Numbered from the stretch's first letter, positions 15,844-25,384 are shown. The stretch: 62,770 bases of DNA from Nitrospirota bacterium (GCA_021813405.1 JAKAKS010000008.1:1-62770), one strand, 5' to 3'. The notes: generated from the sequence alone by a model not told the origin. A program made the numbers and translations.

Positions 15844-16340
15844 GAATAAAAAGAAAAAAGATCAGCTCTCGCGAAAAAAATAAAACCGTTCGCCGTGGCT
15901 TTCTATTGCCCGAAAAACACTCTTTGCGCCCGCTCCAATACGTTCCCGGGAGCCCAGCTCTCCATAAGGCCCTATTCGTAGCCCGGATTTGGCAAGATGG
16001 AGCCTCGATAATGTCCCGACCGTTTCCGCTCCAGTAAAAAAAACAAGCCAGGTCGTAATCGAAATCCCATAGACCGACGCAGCGGCATAGTTCTTCTGGC
16101 TTCATTCCGCAATTCCACTGACGGAATGAAGCTTACTCGAATATGAGAGTCAGCGGACCTTGAAGAGGCGCGGACTTGAGGGCGAAGCATGCTATGGAAA
16201 GTTCTCCTAAGTTCGTTCGGTATCCTGGACGTAACTGAACGTAATTTCTGGCTGCGGCCGAGTAATACTTTCTGTAAGAAGAACTCGTCAGCTGGCCTGG
16301 TCAAGCTGCGACAGGCCCTGCAAGGCCACAGTAAAAACGT
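15844..16340. other. Non-coding stretch: IS right end and flank
   Basis: No gene is supported here. It contains the right inverted end of the IS (16073-16094) and a perfect 11-bp hairpin just outside it: GCTTCATTCCG at 16099-16109 pairs with CGGAATGAAGC at 16122-16132 across a 12-nt loop. The remaining 200 bp up to the zinc-ribbon gene has mixed composition and no recognisable motif. The short open frames here lack ribosome sites and family resemblance. Confidence 0.6.
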
Positions 16341-17801
16341 CTAAAACTGAAGCAGGTTCTTTAAAATGCCCGGCCCGCCAAACGGCGGCAGCAGATATTC
16401 CCCCTGCTCCTGGAAGGGAAACCAGGTAAGCACCGCGTTTGCCAGCGGAGCGGCGGGGCCGTTTTCATTCAGACCCATCTGCTTGTTGATAGCCGGGTTT
16501 TTCAGGGATTGGAGTGCCGCCTGGGCGAATCCGGCCAGGAGCGCCGCCTCGTCTTCGTCATAGTAGCACCCCGAAAGGTCCTTTTTGCCGCCCTCATCAT
16601 TATAGTTATATGAAGGCTGCACCCTTGAGACGCGCATCGCCAAATCCAGCAGCACCTTCAGCCTCCGGTACCTGAAAACCGGTATGAAAAAACGGAATGG
16701 GTTTGTACCTTCCACGGGTTTCTGAAAGACCCAGAAAGGAAGATACTTTACCTGTGCGCCGCCTGGCAACTGGAATCCCGCAATCCTGCAGGGGATTTCA
16801 TTCAGTTCACTTCCACTTAATCGCCAGGCCTTTCCGCATGACGTGCAGCAAAACACGGAATCGTCGGCCCTTAAAGGAAAATCCCAGCCGCAGTTGGGGC
16901 ACGTTAGCGGGCGGAACCCCACGGTAACAGGCTGGCCCTGCAATTTTTCATCCAGAATCCGGTAGATGGTTTCTGGCGCGTCCGCCTTTATTACGGACTG
17001 CGACACGGCATCTATTATGGCCAGAAGGGCTTGCCCCCTGCTTGCCATCTCCACCAGCCAGAAAGGAAAATAGATTATCGAAAGCACCTTGCCGATAACA
17101 AGCCTGTTTAAAATGGCGGGGTCCGCAAAGGTTTTCATTCCGGCCCTTTCGGCTTCTTCCGGTGACAGTGAAGGGTTTACAACTTTCCCTAGCGCATCAA
17201 CTGTTTCCCGCTGGAAGAGTTCCAGCTTCAGCACCGCCGGCCTTACGCCAAGGGAATAGATGCCAAGCCCTCCAAGATTGCACGCAAGAAAGCTTTTTTC
17301 CACATACCTGTCGTTAAACAGGGCCTCCCCCCTGCTGTTCGGGTTTGCCGGTAGTGACGGGCCCGCGGCAGGCTGGTCATTTTCCGCCAAAAACAGCTTG
17401 AATTGGCTAAGGAAGCTGCCGCCGCCCTGGCGGGCAAACGGGTTGTTGAAATTATACGGATCGGGTGCTTCCCCGCTGGAATCATCCTCTTGCATTGCGG
17501 GCTGCGGGGCCTTTTCAATATCGAACTCCTGACCGGTTAGTCTGTAGTAAGGGATGAAATAGAGCTGCGATTTTTTCCCGCTGAACCCGTCGAAACCCCT
17601 TTCTTTCTGGGCCAGAAAGGCCTTGGCTTCCGCCATCCTGGCATCTAGTTTGGGGCGCACAAAATAGCTCAGGGTCTGTTTTTTACCGGTGACCAGCAGG
17701 TTGGATTTGCAGCTTTTACAGGTTATGGCGTTGGACCCCTCGGTGAAATCAAGGGGCGCGCCGCACGACGGGCATTCGGCTGAGATGACAAGGCTATTCA
17801 A
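16341..17801 (-). CDS. Zinc-ribbon protein paired with SPFH protein
   Basis: 486 aa, family not recognised by name. A zinc ribbon opens the protein (C10-x2-C13, then C28-x2-C31). A second, CPNCGWDFPL then CCTSCGKAW, lies near residues 300-325. Between and after them a short motif recurs: FIPYYR, YFPFWLVE and YLPFWVF, each an aliphatic/aromatic-Pro-Phe/Tyr-Trp-like element, suggesting a repeated beta-rich module. No clear membrane helix is present. It lies 109 bp downstream of an SPFH/zinc-ribbon gene on the same strand, so the two probably act together in a membrane-stress or vesicle-like scaffold, comparable to zinc-ribbon partners of YdjI in the PspA network. The role is inference. Confidence 0.7.
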   Translation of the reverse strand: MNSLVISAECPSCGAPLDFTEGSNAITCKSCKSNLLVTGKKQTLSYFVRPKLDARMAEAKAFLAQKERGFDGFSGKKSQLYFIPYYRLTGQEFDIEKAPQPAMQEDDSSGEAPDPYNFNNPFARQGGGSFLSQFKLFLAENDQPAAGPSLPANPNSRGEALFNDRYVEKSFLACNLGGLGIYSLGVRPAVLKLELFQRETVDALGKVVNPSLSPEEAERAGMKTFADPAILNRLVIGKVLSIIYFPFWLVEMASRGQALLAIIDAVSQSVIKADAPETIYRILDEKLQGQPVTVGFRPLTCPNCGWDFPLRADDSVFCCTSCGKAWRLSGSELNEIPCRIAGFQLPGGAQVKYLPFWVFQKPVEGTNPFRFFIPVFRYRRLKVLLDLAMRVSRVQPSYNYNDEGGKKDLSGCYYDEDEAALLAGFAQAALQSLKNPAINKQMGLNENGPAAPLANAVLTWFPFQEQGEYLLPPFGGPGILKNLLQF

Positions 17802-17910
17802 ATTTTTTGTTACACCTTTTTCCCATCCCTATCCATCAGAGGGGGGACGAATTGCGGCAAATTACCTGCTGTCTTTGCAATCCACCAATCTCAAATTTGG
17901 AATCTCGCTG

Positions 17911-19074
17911 CTACCGCGTGTCCTCCGGTATCTTTTCGCCGCATTGCAGGCAGAATTTGGTGCCCGGAGGAAGCTTTGCCTGGCACTTGGGGCAGCGCAG
18001 TTCCGAGGACAGGTCCAGCCCGCAGGAGGGGCAGAACTTGTCGCCCGCGGCAACGTTTGTGCTGCAACGCGGGCATTTCCTTATCACTACAAGCTGATGC
18101 CCGCACGAAGGGCAAAAACGGCTGTTAACTGGCACTTCGCCATGGCATGCCGGGCAGTTCACGGTTGCACTCTCTTGGGCCTGCCCTGCGCCGGCCCCGG
18201 CGTTTGGACCGCCGTTTGCGCCGCCTGCAATAGTTTTATAAATCATGCCCGGTATCATCATCCCCATGCCCGCGCCCACGCCCAGCCCCATTCCTGCTGT
18301 TGCCGCCCCTGGCGCGCCCGTTCCGGAAGCCCCGCCCAGGGCCTTTGCGGCCTCAAATTTCATGAAATCATCCAGGTTGCCCACCGCTGCCATTCCCGAC
18401 TTTTCGTCAATCATCTTCTGTACGTCTTCGGGAGGGGTGATGCGGTTTATGTAGAAGTCCGCCAGCTGCATCCCGTATTTCTGAAAATCCCCGGCCAGGC
18501 GGGCCTTTACCTCCGAGCCTATCTTGTCATAATACTGAGGCAGGTTTGCCAGCGTGTCCACCGTCTCGCCCAAAAAGTCGTTGAGCCTGGAGACAATGAT
18601 CTCGCGCAGGTAATCCTCCACGTTGGCTGTCTCGTAGGACCCCTGAGTGCCCACCAGCGTATTTATAAACAGAAGGGGCTGCGTAACCTGCATCGTGAAC
18701 GTTCCGAAGGCGCGCAGGCGTATGAGGCCGAACTGCTTGTCCTTGAACGCAACCGGGTCCCTGGTGCCCCAGCGCATGTTGGTATAGATTTTCTGGTTGA
18801 TAAAGCAGACCTCGCACCTAAACGGGCTGGTAAACCCGAATGGCAGGGACAATATTTTGGTAAGTATCGGGAGGTTTTTGGTTGAAAGGGTGTGCCTGCC
18901 GGGGCCAAACACGTCCAGGCCTTTGCCATCCTTGAAGAATACCGCGGCCTGGTTTTCCCGGACTACGAGTTGTGAGCCGAACTTTATCTCTGCCGAGCCC
19001 TGTGGCGGGTACCTGTGGACAATCTCCTCACCAGTCTCGTCAAACCACTCTATAACGTTTATGAATTCAGACAT
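17911..19074 (-). CDS. SPFH-domain protein with C-terminal zinc ribbons (YdjI-like)
   Basis: 387 aa. Residues 1 to about 225 form an SPFH/band-7 domain of the virion-core/YdjI type ([55 protein letters not shown]). A Gly/Ala/Met-rich segment follows at about residues 245-295, possibly membrane-associating. Three to four CxxC pairs close the protein ([48 protein letters not shown]), forming double-zinc-ribbon modules. Start 19074 is preceded by GGAGGCCTGGC; an upstream GTG/ATG frame is rejected. In Bacillus, YdjI recruits PspA to membranes. No pspA gene lies in this window. Confidence 0.85.
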   Translation of the reverse strand: MSEFINVIEWFDETGEEIVHRYPPQGSAEIKFGSQLVVRENQAAVFFKDGKGLDVFGPGRHTLSTKNLPILTKILSLPFGFTSPFRCEVCFINQKIYTNMRWGTRDPVAFKDKQFGLIRLRAFGTFTMQVTQPLLFINTLVGTQGSYETANVEDYLREIIVSRLNDFLGETVDTLANLPQYYDKIGSEVKARLAGDFQKYGMQLADFYINRITPPEDVQKMIDEKSGMAAVGNLDDFMKFEAAKALGGASGTGAPGAATAGMGLGVGAGMGMMIPGMIYKTIAGGANGGPNAGAGAGQAQESATVNCPACHGEVPVNSRFCPSCGHQLVVIRKCPRCSTNVAAGDKFCPSCGLDLSSELRCPKCQAKLPPGTKFCLQCGEKIPEDTR

Positions 19075-19249
19075 GCCAGGCCTCCTGCCCTCCACGCTGA
19101 TTATAAGTACCCGCCCGGATTTAAGTCAATCGGTGGAGACCTGGGAAAAATTCGATGCCCAGCGATTAAATAATTGAAATTACGGCTGGAATATTGGTAC
19201 AAAAGAGAGGGGACGTAATTCTGATAAGGACCAAAGGGGATTTGTAAAA

Positions 19250-20341
19250 ATGAGGCGGGTATTCATTTGTCTGGCGCTGGGATTAATGTTGTTGCCGGCT
19301 CTGGCGGCCAGCACCTTTGCGGACAAGGGGCTTGACGCAAGGCTTGCCAGGGCGGCCTATGATTGCAACAACAACAAGGTGTTGGACCTTATCAGCCAGG
19401 GCGCAAACCCGGATGCGGAAGTGTGCGGCGCCAACGGAAGTAAAGTTTGCGAAAAAATATCGGACTGGGCAAACTGGGGAGAGTTAATAACCAATCTCAG
19501 GATGGCGGCGGATGCCAGGGACAAGGCGGTTTATCAGGAAGACCTGGAAGCTGCCAGGAAATGCGAAACTGTAATCGATATGGTCAAGGCTGCTGCTGCG
19601 CTGGACCCTTCCGCGCAGGAAAAACCCTCGCGTTCGGACAGGCTGATTTTAGCGGCTGCGGCCGGAGATGAGGCCCTGGTAAAAACCCTGCTTGCCAAGG
19701 GGGCGGATGTTAACGCAACAAATGACCTGGGATATACGGCGCTGATAGCCGCGGTTAAGGGAGGGTATTCCGGCATCGTTCATCTGCTTATTAAAAAGGG
19801 CGCCAATGTGAACGCGGAAAAGGACGGTGAGACCACGCTTATGTATTCTATCAGGGGCAATCACGCGGGCGCGGCGCGGCAGTTGCTGGATGCCGGTGCG
19901 GACTCACAGTTGCTGGACGACGATATCCTGGCGGCGGCGGCCATCGGCAATGCTGAGATTGTTGATTTTTTGATAGAAAAAGGGGCGGATGTCAATACGA
20001 AGGATGATTCCTGGACGGTGCTGTCCAGTGCGGCATATCACGGGCATGCCGGTGTTGTGCGGTTGCTGCTGGCTAAGGGCGCTGATGTGAACGACAGCAA
20101 CAGCAATGGAAATACGGCGCTGATGCAGGCAGCCAGCGCCGGGCATCCCCGTATTGTAAAGCTTCTGCTGGATAAGGGCGCGGATGAAAGAGCGGTAAAT
20201 AATAAAGGATGGACGGCACTGGATGAGGTGGAATACAGCAGGCAATTGGACGGGCAGTATGGATTGCCACCTGCCAAATATGACGAAACCATGCGCCTCC
20301 TCATGGAGGCAAGGCACAGTAAAAAAAGACCTGCCCAATAG
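19250..20341 (+). CDS. Exported ankyrin-repeat protein
   Basis: 363 aa. The signal peptide (about residues 1-25, ending TFADK) is followed by a degenerate ankyrin unit, a helical linker (about 60-125) and then six ankyrin repeats to about residue 330. The repeat consensus is visible in GADVNATNDLGYTALIAAVK, GANVNAEKDGETTLMYSIR and GADVNDSNSNGNTALMQAAS. Ankyrin arrays bind proteins, so this is probably a periplasmic or envelope interaction module. It stands alone between divergent and convergent neighbours. The ribosome site is weak (GGGG 13 nt upstream of the ATG). Confidence 0.9.
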   Translation: MRRVFICLALGLMLLPALAASTFADKGLDARLARAAYDCNNNKVLDLISQGANPDAEVCGANGSKVCEKISDWANWGELITNLRMAADARDKAVYQEDLEAARKCETVIDMVKAAAALDPSAQEKPSRSDRLILAAAAGDEALVKTLLAKGADVNATNDLGYTALIAAVKGGYSGIVHLLIKKGANVNAEKDGETTLMYSIRGNHAGAARQLLDAGADSQLLDDDILAAAAIGNAEIVDFLIEKGADVNTKDDSWTVLSSAAYHGHAGVVRLLLAKGADVNDSNSNGNTALMQAASAGHPRIVKLLLDKGADERAVNNKGWTALDEVEYSRQLDGQYGLPPAKYDETMRLLMEARHSKKRPAQ

Positions 20342-20437
20342 AAACTTCATGCCCTGAAATCTTTTCGCCGGGCCGTAATATGCTGTTGGGTATGCCGGCC
20401 AGAATTTGAAGGCCATGCCGGATTCTTTTAAGTCCGC

Positions 20438-21865
20438 TTATTGCCGGTTGCCCGCCTTGATTTCAAGGGCCGGGGCCGCCTCCAGGTTTTCTATGTAGTT
20501 TGTTGTGTAGTTTACGGCCTGCTTCAGTGTTTTGCCCATTATCCTTCTGCCCAGCAGGCCCACCGCCGTATAATGCAAATCTAACCTTGCGAGGCTCCTG
20601 AGGATATATTTCCAGGAGTAAAACCGCTTGTTGGCCTTTATTGTCTCCATCTGAAGGGTGGAGGGGCTCATCTGCTGCGGCCTGAAGACCACGTGCTGAA
20701 GATTGTACTTGCTCCAGTCCGTGTGCAGCAGCCGGCCCTGGCCCCTTATCTCCTCGAAAAGCCTGGTGCCGGGCAGGGGCGTAAGCGCAATTATCTGCAC
20801 CGTTTCTATCCCGCTGTTGGCGGCAAAGTCGGCGGTCTTTTTTATGGTGTCCAGGTCATCGGTGTCCGCACCCAGTATGAACATCCCGTGTATATGCATG
20901 CCATTATCCCTGATTATATTTATAGAGGACACTATATCGGACAATTCCTGTTTCTTGTTGAACTTCTTCAGTGTTTTGGGGTTTATCGACTCAAAGCCTA
21001 TGTAAATGGTGTGCACGCCCGCATCGGCCATCAATCTTATAAGTTCCGGGTCCTTTGCAACATCCGTCCTGGCCTGTACCACCCAGCAGTCCCTGAGCCC
21101 TTCTTCGATAATGGCCCGCAGCAGTATTTTGGACCGGGCCTTGTTTGCCGTGAAGTTATCGTCCACGAAAAACCTGGTGCCTTTTTTTATGCTTTTTATA
21201 TACCGGAGCTCGGCAAGTGTCCGCCCGACGGACTTGAACCTGTATTTTCTTCCAAACATCGGCACAACGGAGCAGAAGTTGCAGTCGAACGGGCACCCCC
21301 TGGAGGTTGAAACCGGGTAAACATATGACGGCTTCCAGCCATGCACCAGCCTGAAGTCCGGGTCCGGCAGGGCGTCCAGTTCAATATCGTCCAGGATGTC
21401 TTCTTTCCGGGTATGGATTATTTTTTTGCCGGGGTCTCTATATGAAATGCCCTTTATCCCGGAAAGCGGCGGGCTGCCGGCATCCAGGCTTTCAACCAGT
21501 GAAAGCAGAGGCCGCTCTCCTTCGCCCCGTACCACATAATCCGCGTACTCCAGCGCCTCGGATGGCATGTAAGTGGGGTGCACCCCTCCCATCACCACTG
21601 GGATGCCCAATGCCCTGACCCTGGAGGCTATGGCATATGCGCGGATGGCCGTATTTGTAATAGTGGAGATGCAAACCAGGTCCGCACCGCGCACGTATTG
21701 CCAGTCCACCGGGGCGATGTCTTCCACAAAGGCGCGCACCTGGTAGCCCATGTCCCTTAGCATGGTGGCCAGAAGAGCGCTGCCCACACGCGGCATCTTG
21801 AACTTGCCAAGCATCTGAAAATCCGGGGTGCCGGCTTCTATGAAGGCTATCTTTTTTATATTCAT
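20438..21865 (-). CDS. B12-binding radical SAM protein
   Basis: 475 aa. The N-terminal cobalamin-binding domain (about residues 1-140) shows GADLVCISTITNT and GIPVVMGGVHPTYMP. The radical SAM core has the cluster motif SRGCPFDCNFC (CxxxCxxC) near residue 195, then FVDDNF and GIETVQIIALTPLPGTRLF. The C-terminal 90 residues are helical and basic. Such enzymes methylate or rearrange unactivated carbons (hopanoids, bacteriochlorophylls, natural products); the substrate cannot be told from this sequence. It lies downstream of dedA on the same strand with a ~200 bp gap (21866-22062) in which I see nothing. Confidence 0.88.
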   Translation of the reverse strand: MNIKKIAFIEAGTPDFQMLGKFKMPRVGSALLATMLRDMGYQVRAFVEDIAPVDWQYVRGADLVCISTITNTAIRAYAIASRVRALGIPVVMGGVHPTYMPSEALEYADYVVRGEGERPLLSLVESLDAGSPPLSGIKGISYRDPGKKIIHTRKEDILDDIELDALPDPDFRLVHGWKPSYVYPVSTSRGCPFDCNFCSVVPMFGRKYRFKSVGRTLAELRYIKSIKKGTRFFVDDNFTANKARSKILLRAIIEEGLRDCWVVQARTDVAKDPELIRLMADAGVHTIYIGFESINPKTLKKFNKKQELSDIVSSINIIRDNGMHIHGMFILGADTDDLDTIKKTADFAANSGIETVQIIALTPLPGTRLFEEIRGQGRLLHTDWSKYNLQHVVFRPQQMSPSTLQMETIKANKRFYSWKYILRSLARLDLHYTAVGLLGRRIMGKTLKQAVNYTTNYIENLEAAPALEIKAGNRQ

Positions 21866-22062
21866 TTCACTCCTGCCGGGCAGGGTTATTTGCCCAGGTG
21901 CATTTTCACATGCTTGTCATTCGTTTTTGACCACCAGGGGGAAAGTTTTCACCAGCGCGGCTTCATGGGACACAAGGAAAAAAGATGCCTGCTTCAAATC
22001 TAGCATTGTGGGAATCAAAGTCAAGGGGGCATTGGCCCTGGAAGCCGGACGGCGGGAACTGG

Positions 22063-22719
22063 CTAGTTTTTGACGGCGGCGCTGCGGTGTTTTATGTACG
22101 CTATCACGCTTGGCATCATGGATATTACAATTATCACCATTATTACCACGCTGAAATTGTGCTTTATAACGGGGATGTTCCCAAAGAAATATCCGCCAAG
22201 CACAAACGCCCCAACCCATGCCAGGCAGCCGGCAAGGTTGTATATGGTGAACCGGATATATGACATCCTGCCTATGCCCGCAAGGAAAGGCGCGAAGGTG
22301 CGGATGACGGGCATGAACCGGGCTATAACTATGGTTATGGGGCCGTAGCGCTCGAAATACCGGTGAGTGCGTTCAAGGTATTCTTTCCTGAAAAAACGCA
22401 CGTCCTTCTTGTGGAATACCTTTGGCCCTATAAAATATCCTATCTGGTAATTGACCATGTTCCCAAGTATGGCGGCAGCGCCAAGCACTATTAACAGGGT
22501 GGTTAAGTCAAGCGAGGCGGAGTTATTTGCCGAAACCGCCGAAAGCGCGCCGGATGCAAACAGCAATGAGTCCCCCGGCAGAAACGGGGTGACCACCAGC
22601 CCGGTTTCGCAGAATATGATTACAAAAAAAATCGGATATATCCAGAAGCCATACTGGCCTATAACAACGGCAAGGTGCTTGTCCAGATGCAGAAATATGT
22701 CTATAAACTGGTGTAACAT
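22063..22719 (-). CDS. DedA/SNARE-associated family membrane protein
   Basis: 218 aa inner-membrane protein with about five hydrophobic segments. The DedA signatures are ETGLVVTPFLPGDSLLFASG near residue 40 and the basic-aromatic segment RFMPVIRTFAPFLAGIGRM near residue 135 with the conserved arginines. DedA proteins flip undecaprenyl phosphate or phosphatidylethanolamine-type lipids and influence membrane potential. It follows the ABC permease by 24 bp, suggesting one operon with the exporter. Confidence 0.92.
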   Translation of the reverse strand: MLHQFIDIFLHLDKHLAVVIGQYGFWIYPIFFVIIFCETGLVVTPFLPGDSLLFASGALSAVSANNSASLDLTTLLIVLGAAAILGNMVNYQIGYFIGPKVFHKKDVRFFRKEYLERTHRYFERYGPITIVIARFMPVIRTFAPFLAGIGRMSYIRFTIYNLAGCLAWVGAFVLGGYFFGNIPVIKHNFSVVIMVIIVISMMPSVIAYIKHRSAAVKN

Positions 22720-22743
22720 GGGGATTTTTATTATAACAGAGCC

Positions 22744-23511
22744 TTAACCCTTCCTTCCGGAAGCGGCAGTGGCGGCGAAAACCAGCACGGCGGAGCAGGA
22801 AATTATTACGGCAATGTCGGTGCCCAGCGGGAAATCGGGGCCCATCGGGCCGGCCTGCAACGCGAATACCGAGTTTTTAAGCGCGTCCACCCCGTAGGTG
22901 AGCGGGTTCAAAACCGAGGCCGCCTTAAGCGCGGGGGGAAGCATCCGCACCGGGTACATCGCGCCGGACAGGAAGAACATGGGCATGATGATAAAGTTCA
23001 TTATCACGCTGAAGCTCTCGTAGCTTTCATAGAAGGAGGCCAGAAGCAGCCCGAATGACGATATGGAAAAGGAAACCATCATGCAGATGGCCAGCGTCAA
23101 TGCGAACCTGGCCGGCCCTATGTGAAGGCCTATGGCCGGGGCCACCAGGAGTATTATCGCCGCCTGTATGCTGGATACCGCCGTTCCGGAGAGCGCCTTG
23201 CCTATTATTATCGAGGAGCGCCGCACCGGGGCCACAAGTATCTCCTTTAAAAAGCCGAACTCCTTGTCCCAGATTATCGATATGGAGGAAAACATCGCTG
23301 AAAAAAGTATGGTCATCCCCAGGATGCCTGGGAATATGAACTGTGTGTATGCTATGCCGGAGCGGGCGGTGACAAGCCTGCTTAATCCGCCCCCCACCAT
23401 GAATAGCCATATAAGCGGCCTTGCTATGGACGACACAAGCCTGCTTTTTTCCCTGACGAACTTCTTCAGTTCCCGGAGAACTATCACATATATGGCACCC
23501 AGATCATTCAT
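22744..23511 (-). CDS. ABC-2 type exporter permease
   Basis: 255 aa with six predicted membrane segments. The ABC-2 signature is around FIIMPMFFLSGAMYPVRMLP (near residue 180), typical of drug/daunorubicin-type exporters. It starts 1 nt after the ATPase stop, so the two form one transporter. The substrate is unknown; the neighbours purC, dedA and a B12 radical SAM enzyme do not decide it. Confidence 0.9.
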   Translation of the reverse strand: MNDLGAIYVIVLRELKKFVREKSRLVSSIARPLIWLFMVGGGLSRLVTARSGIAYTQFIFPGILGMTILFSAMFSSISIIWDKEFGFLKEILVAPVRRSSIIIGKALSGTAVSSIQAAIILLVAPAIGLHIGPARFALTLAICMMVSFSISSFGLLLASFYESYESFSVIMNFIIMPMFFLSGAMYPVRMLPPALKAASVLNPLTYGVDALKNSVFALQAGPMGPDFPLGTDIAVIISCSAVLVFAATAASGRKG

Positions 23512-23512
23512 G

Positions 23513-24493
23513 CTAGCGCTTTCTCCTCCAGGCCCGCACCTCTTCCTTGATGCTGTCTGCGTTCTTGGCCTCCTCAGGCCTTATCTCACGGCCGGTAAGC
23601 TTCAGGAACACGTCATTCAGCGTGGGCGTTTCAACCCTTATTGACAGCACCTTGTCCGCCAGGGTTTTGATTATGGCGGGCATAACGGACTCCGGCTTTG
23701 CCGCGGTGATTTGCAATCCATCTTCTGTTGCCCTGGCATCAATGCCCGCCTGCTTTAATTCCGCAGCCGCCTTTGCGTTATCCGCCGTTTTTAAACAAAT
23801 TACGTCCCCGCCGATGGCGGCCTTCAGTTCCGCGGGGGCGCCGCCGGCGATGATCCTGCCGTGGTCTATAACCGCAAGCCTGTCGCAGACCTCGGCCTCC
23901 TCAAGGTAATGCGTGGTCATGAAAACGGTTACGCCATGCTCTTTGGGCAGCCTGGTTATCGCCTCCCACAGGTTGGCCCTGGACTGGGGGTCCAGCCCGA
24001 GGGTGGGCTCGTCCAAAAACAGCACTTTGGGCCTGTGCATAAGCCCGCGCGCCACTTCCAGCCTGCGCTTCATCCCGCCGGAGAACCGCTTCACCAGATC
24101 GTTTTTCCTGTCATGCAGGCCAACAAACCTCAGCGCCTCATCCGCCCTGTTTCTTGCCTCGGACCCGCGTATGCCGTATATGTAGCCGTGGAAGGCAAGG
24201 TTTTCGTAGGCGGTAAGGTCCTTGTCCAGCGTGGTGTCCTGGAAGACTATGCCTATGGATTTTCTTACCATGCGGGGGGCTTTCTGGCAGTCATGCCCGT
24301 CCACCACGGCCCTGCCCGACGTTGGGGCCATAAGCGTGCAGAGTATATTTATTGTGGTTGTCTTGCCAGCCCCGTTTGGGCCAAGAAAGCCGAAGATGCT
24401 CTCCTGCTCCACGTCAAAAGATATATTGTCCACGGCAACAAGGCGGTCTGAAAATTTCTTGGTAAGCCCCTCAACTTTTATGATTGCGGCCAT
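23513..24493 (-). CDS. ABC transporter ATP-binding protein (DrrA-like)
   Basis: 326 aa. The nucleotide-binding domain shows Walker A GPNGAGKTTT, Q-loop VFQDTTLD, signature KRFSGGMKRRLE, Walker B VLFLDEPTLGLD and the H-loop MTTHYLEEAE. The C-terminal ~90 residues (about 220-310) match the regulatory DUF4162-like tail found in DrrA-type exporter ATPases. It is coupled to the following permease and starts 9 bp after the purC stop, so purC may share the transcript. Confidence 0.93.
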   Translation of the reverse strand: MAAIIKVEGLTKKFSDRLVAVDNISFDVEQESIFGFLGPNGAGKTTTINILCTLMAPTSGRAVVDGHDCQKAPRMVRKSIGIVFQDTTLDKDLTAYENLAFHGYIYGIRGSEARNRADEALRFVGLHDRKNDLVKRFSGGMKRRLEVARGLMHRPKVLFLDEPTLGLDPQSRANLWEAITRLPKEHGVTVFMTTHYLEEAEVCDRLAVIDHGRIIAGGAPAELKAAIGGDVICLKTADNAKAAAELKQAGIDARATEDGLQITAAKPESVMPAIIKTLADKVLSIRVETPTLNDVFLKLTGREIRPEEAKNADSIKEEVRAWRRKR

Positions 24494-24502
24494 GAGGGGC
24501 AG

Positions 24503-25384
24503 TTAAGCGGTAAGTATGTCCAGTATTTCTTTGTATCTGCCTGCGGCCTTTTCCAGAATCTCCGCTGGCAGCCTTGGGGCCGGGGCCTTCATGTTCCATG
24601 TAGTGCTCAAAAGGTAGTCCCTGATTATCTGCTTGTCATAGCTGTCCTGCCCGGCGCCTTCCTTGTAGGCGGCGGCGGACCAGAAACGGGAGGAGTCCGG
24701 CGTCAAAAGCTCGTCCACCAGAATCATCTCACCATCCAGAAGGCCGATTTCCATCTTGGTGTCCGCTATGATTATCCCTTTCTTTGCGGCAATGGAACGC
24801 GCCTTCTCATATACGGCAAGCGATATCTCCTTGAGCCGCGGCGCGTAATTTGCGCCCGCTATGTGTGCGCACTGCTCCATGGAGATGTTCTCGTCGTGCC
24901 CTTCGGTTGCTTTTGTGCTTGGCGTGAAGATGGGCGGGTCCAGCCGGGACGATTCCTTCAGCCCCGAGGGAAGTTTTATGGCGCAGACGCTTCCGCTCTC
25001 CTTGTAAGCCTTCCATCCGCTGCCGGAGAGGTATCCGCGCACGATGCACTCCACCGGGAACACGGACGCTTTTTTGGCCAGGATGCTTCTGCCTTCAAGC
25101 AGGGCCGCATGCTGGTTGAACGGGGCGGGGAAGTCCTTTACGTCCGCCGATATTATGTGGTTTTTGATTATGTCTTCCACCTGCCGGAACCAGAATAGCG
25201 ATATCTGGTTAAGTATCTTGCCCTTGTCCGGGATGGCGTCCGGCAGTATAACGTCGAACGCGCTTACCCTGTCCGTAGCCACGATAACCAGTTTGTCCCC
25301 AAGGTCGTAAACGTCGCGCACCTTGCCGCGCCTGGGCTCCGGCGCTCCGGGTATCTGGGTTTTATATACTGGTTCTGAAGACAT
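24503..25384 (-). CDS. purC: SAICAR synthase
   Basis: 293 aa. It ligates aspartate to CAIR with ATP in de novo purine synthesis. Motifs visible are RRGKVRDVYDLGDKL, ATDRVSAFDVIL, ECIVRGYLSGSGWKAY, ADTKMEIG and DELLTPDSSRFW. The length matches the long (about 290-300 aa) PurC subgroup. The start is the ATG at 25384 (MSSEPVYKTQ). A longer in-frame extension to 25483 runs into the 3' region of the kinase gene and is not PurC-like. No other purine gene is nearby. Confidence 0.95.
   Translation of the reverse strand: MSSEPVYKTQIPGAPEPRRGKVRDVYDLGDKLVIVATDRVSAFDVILPDAIPDKGKILNQISLFWFRQVEDIIKNHIISADVKDFPAPFNQHAALLEGRSILAKKASVFPVECIVRGYLSGSGWKAYKESGSVCAIKLPSGLKESSRLDPPIFTPSTKATEGHDENISMEQCAHIAGANYAPRLKEISLAVYEKARSIAAKKGIIIADTKMEIGLLDGEMILVDELLTPDSSRFWSAAAYKEGAGQDSYDKQIIRDYLLSTTWNMKAPAPRLPAEILEKAAGRYKEILDILTA

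Larger units (their letters stand above)
13633..16094 (+). mobile_element. IS91-family element with inverted ends
   Basis: About 2.46 kb carrying a tyrosine recombinase and a Y2/HUH transposase in tandem. The limits are set by matching inverted ends. The left end at 13633-13653 reads AGAACTA, two bases, then CCGCTGCG-CGGT. The right end at 16073-16094, in reverse complement, reads AGAACTA, two bases, then CCGCTGCGTCGGT, so the two differ by the two spacer bases and one inserted base. GAAC, a known IS91 target tetranucleotide, therefore borders the element at both ends. In the IS91 family one end acts as replication origin (oriIS) and one as terminator (terIS) for rolling-circle transposition; conserved GAAC at both sides is unusual. 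The exact ends are inferred. Confidence 0.75.

Noticed and set aside
15972-16304. 110-codon minus-strand frame beside the IS
   Set aside because: It crosses the IS right end and an 11-bp hairpin; no ribosome site or domain.
21866-22062. Small gene between dedA and the B12 radical SAM gene
   Set aside because: Open frames there overlap the dedA 3' end and have no ribosome sites or recognisable sequence.
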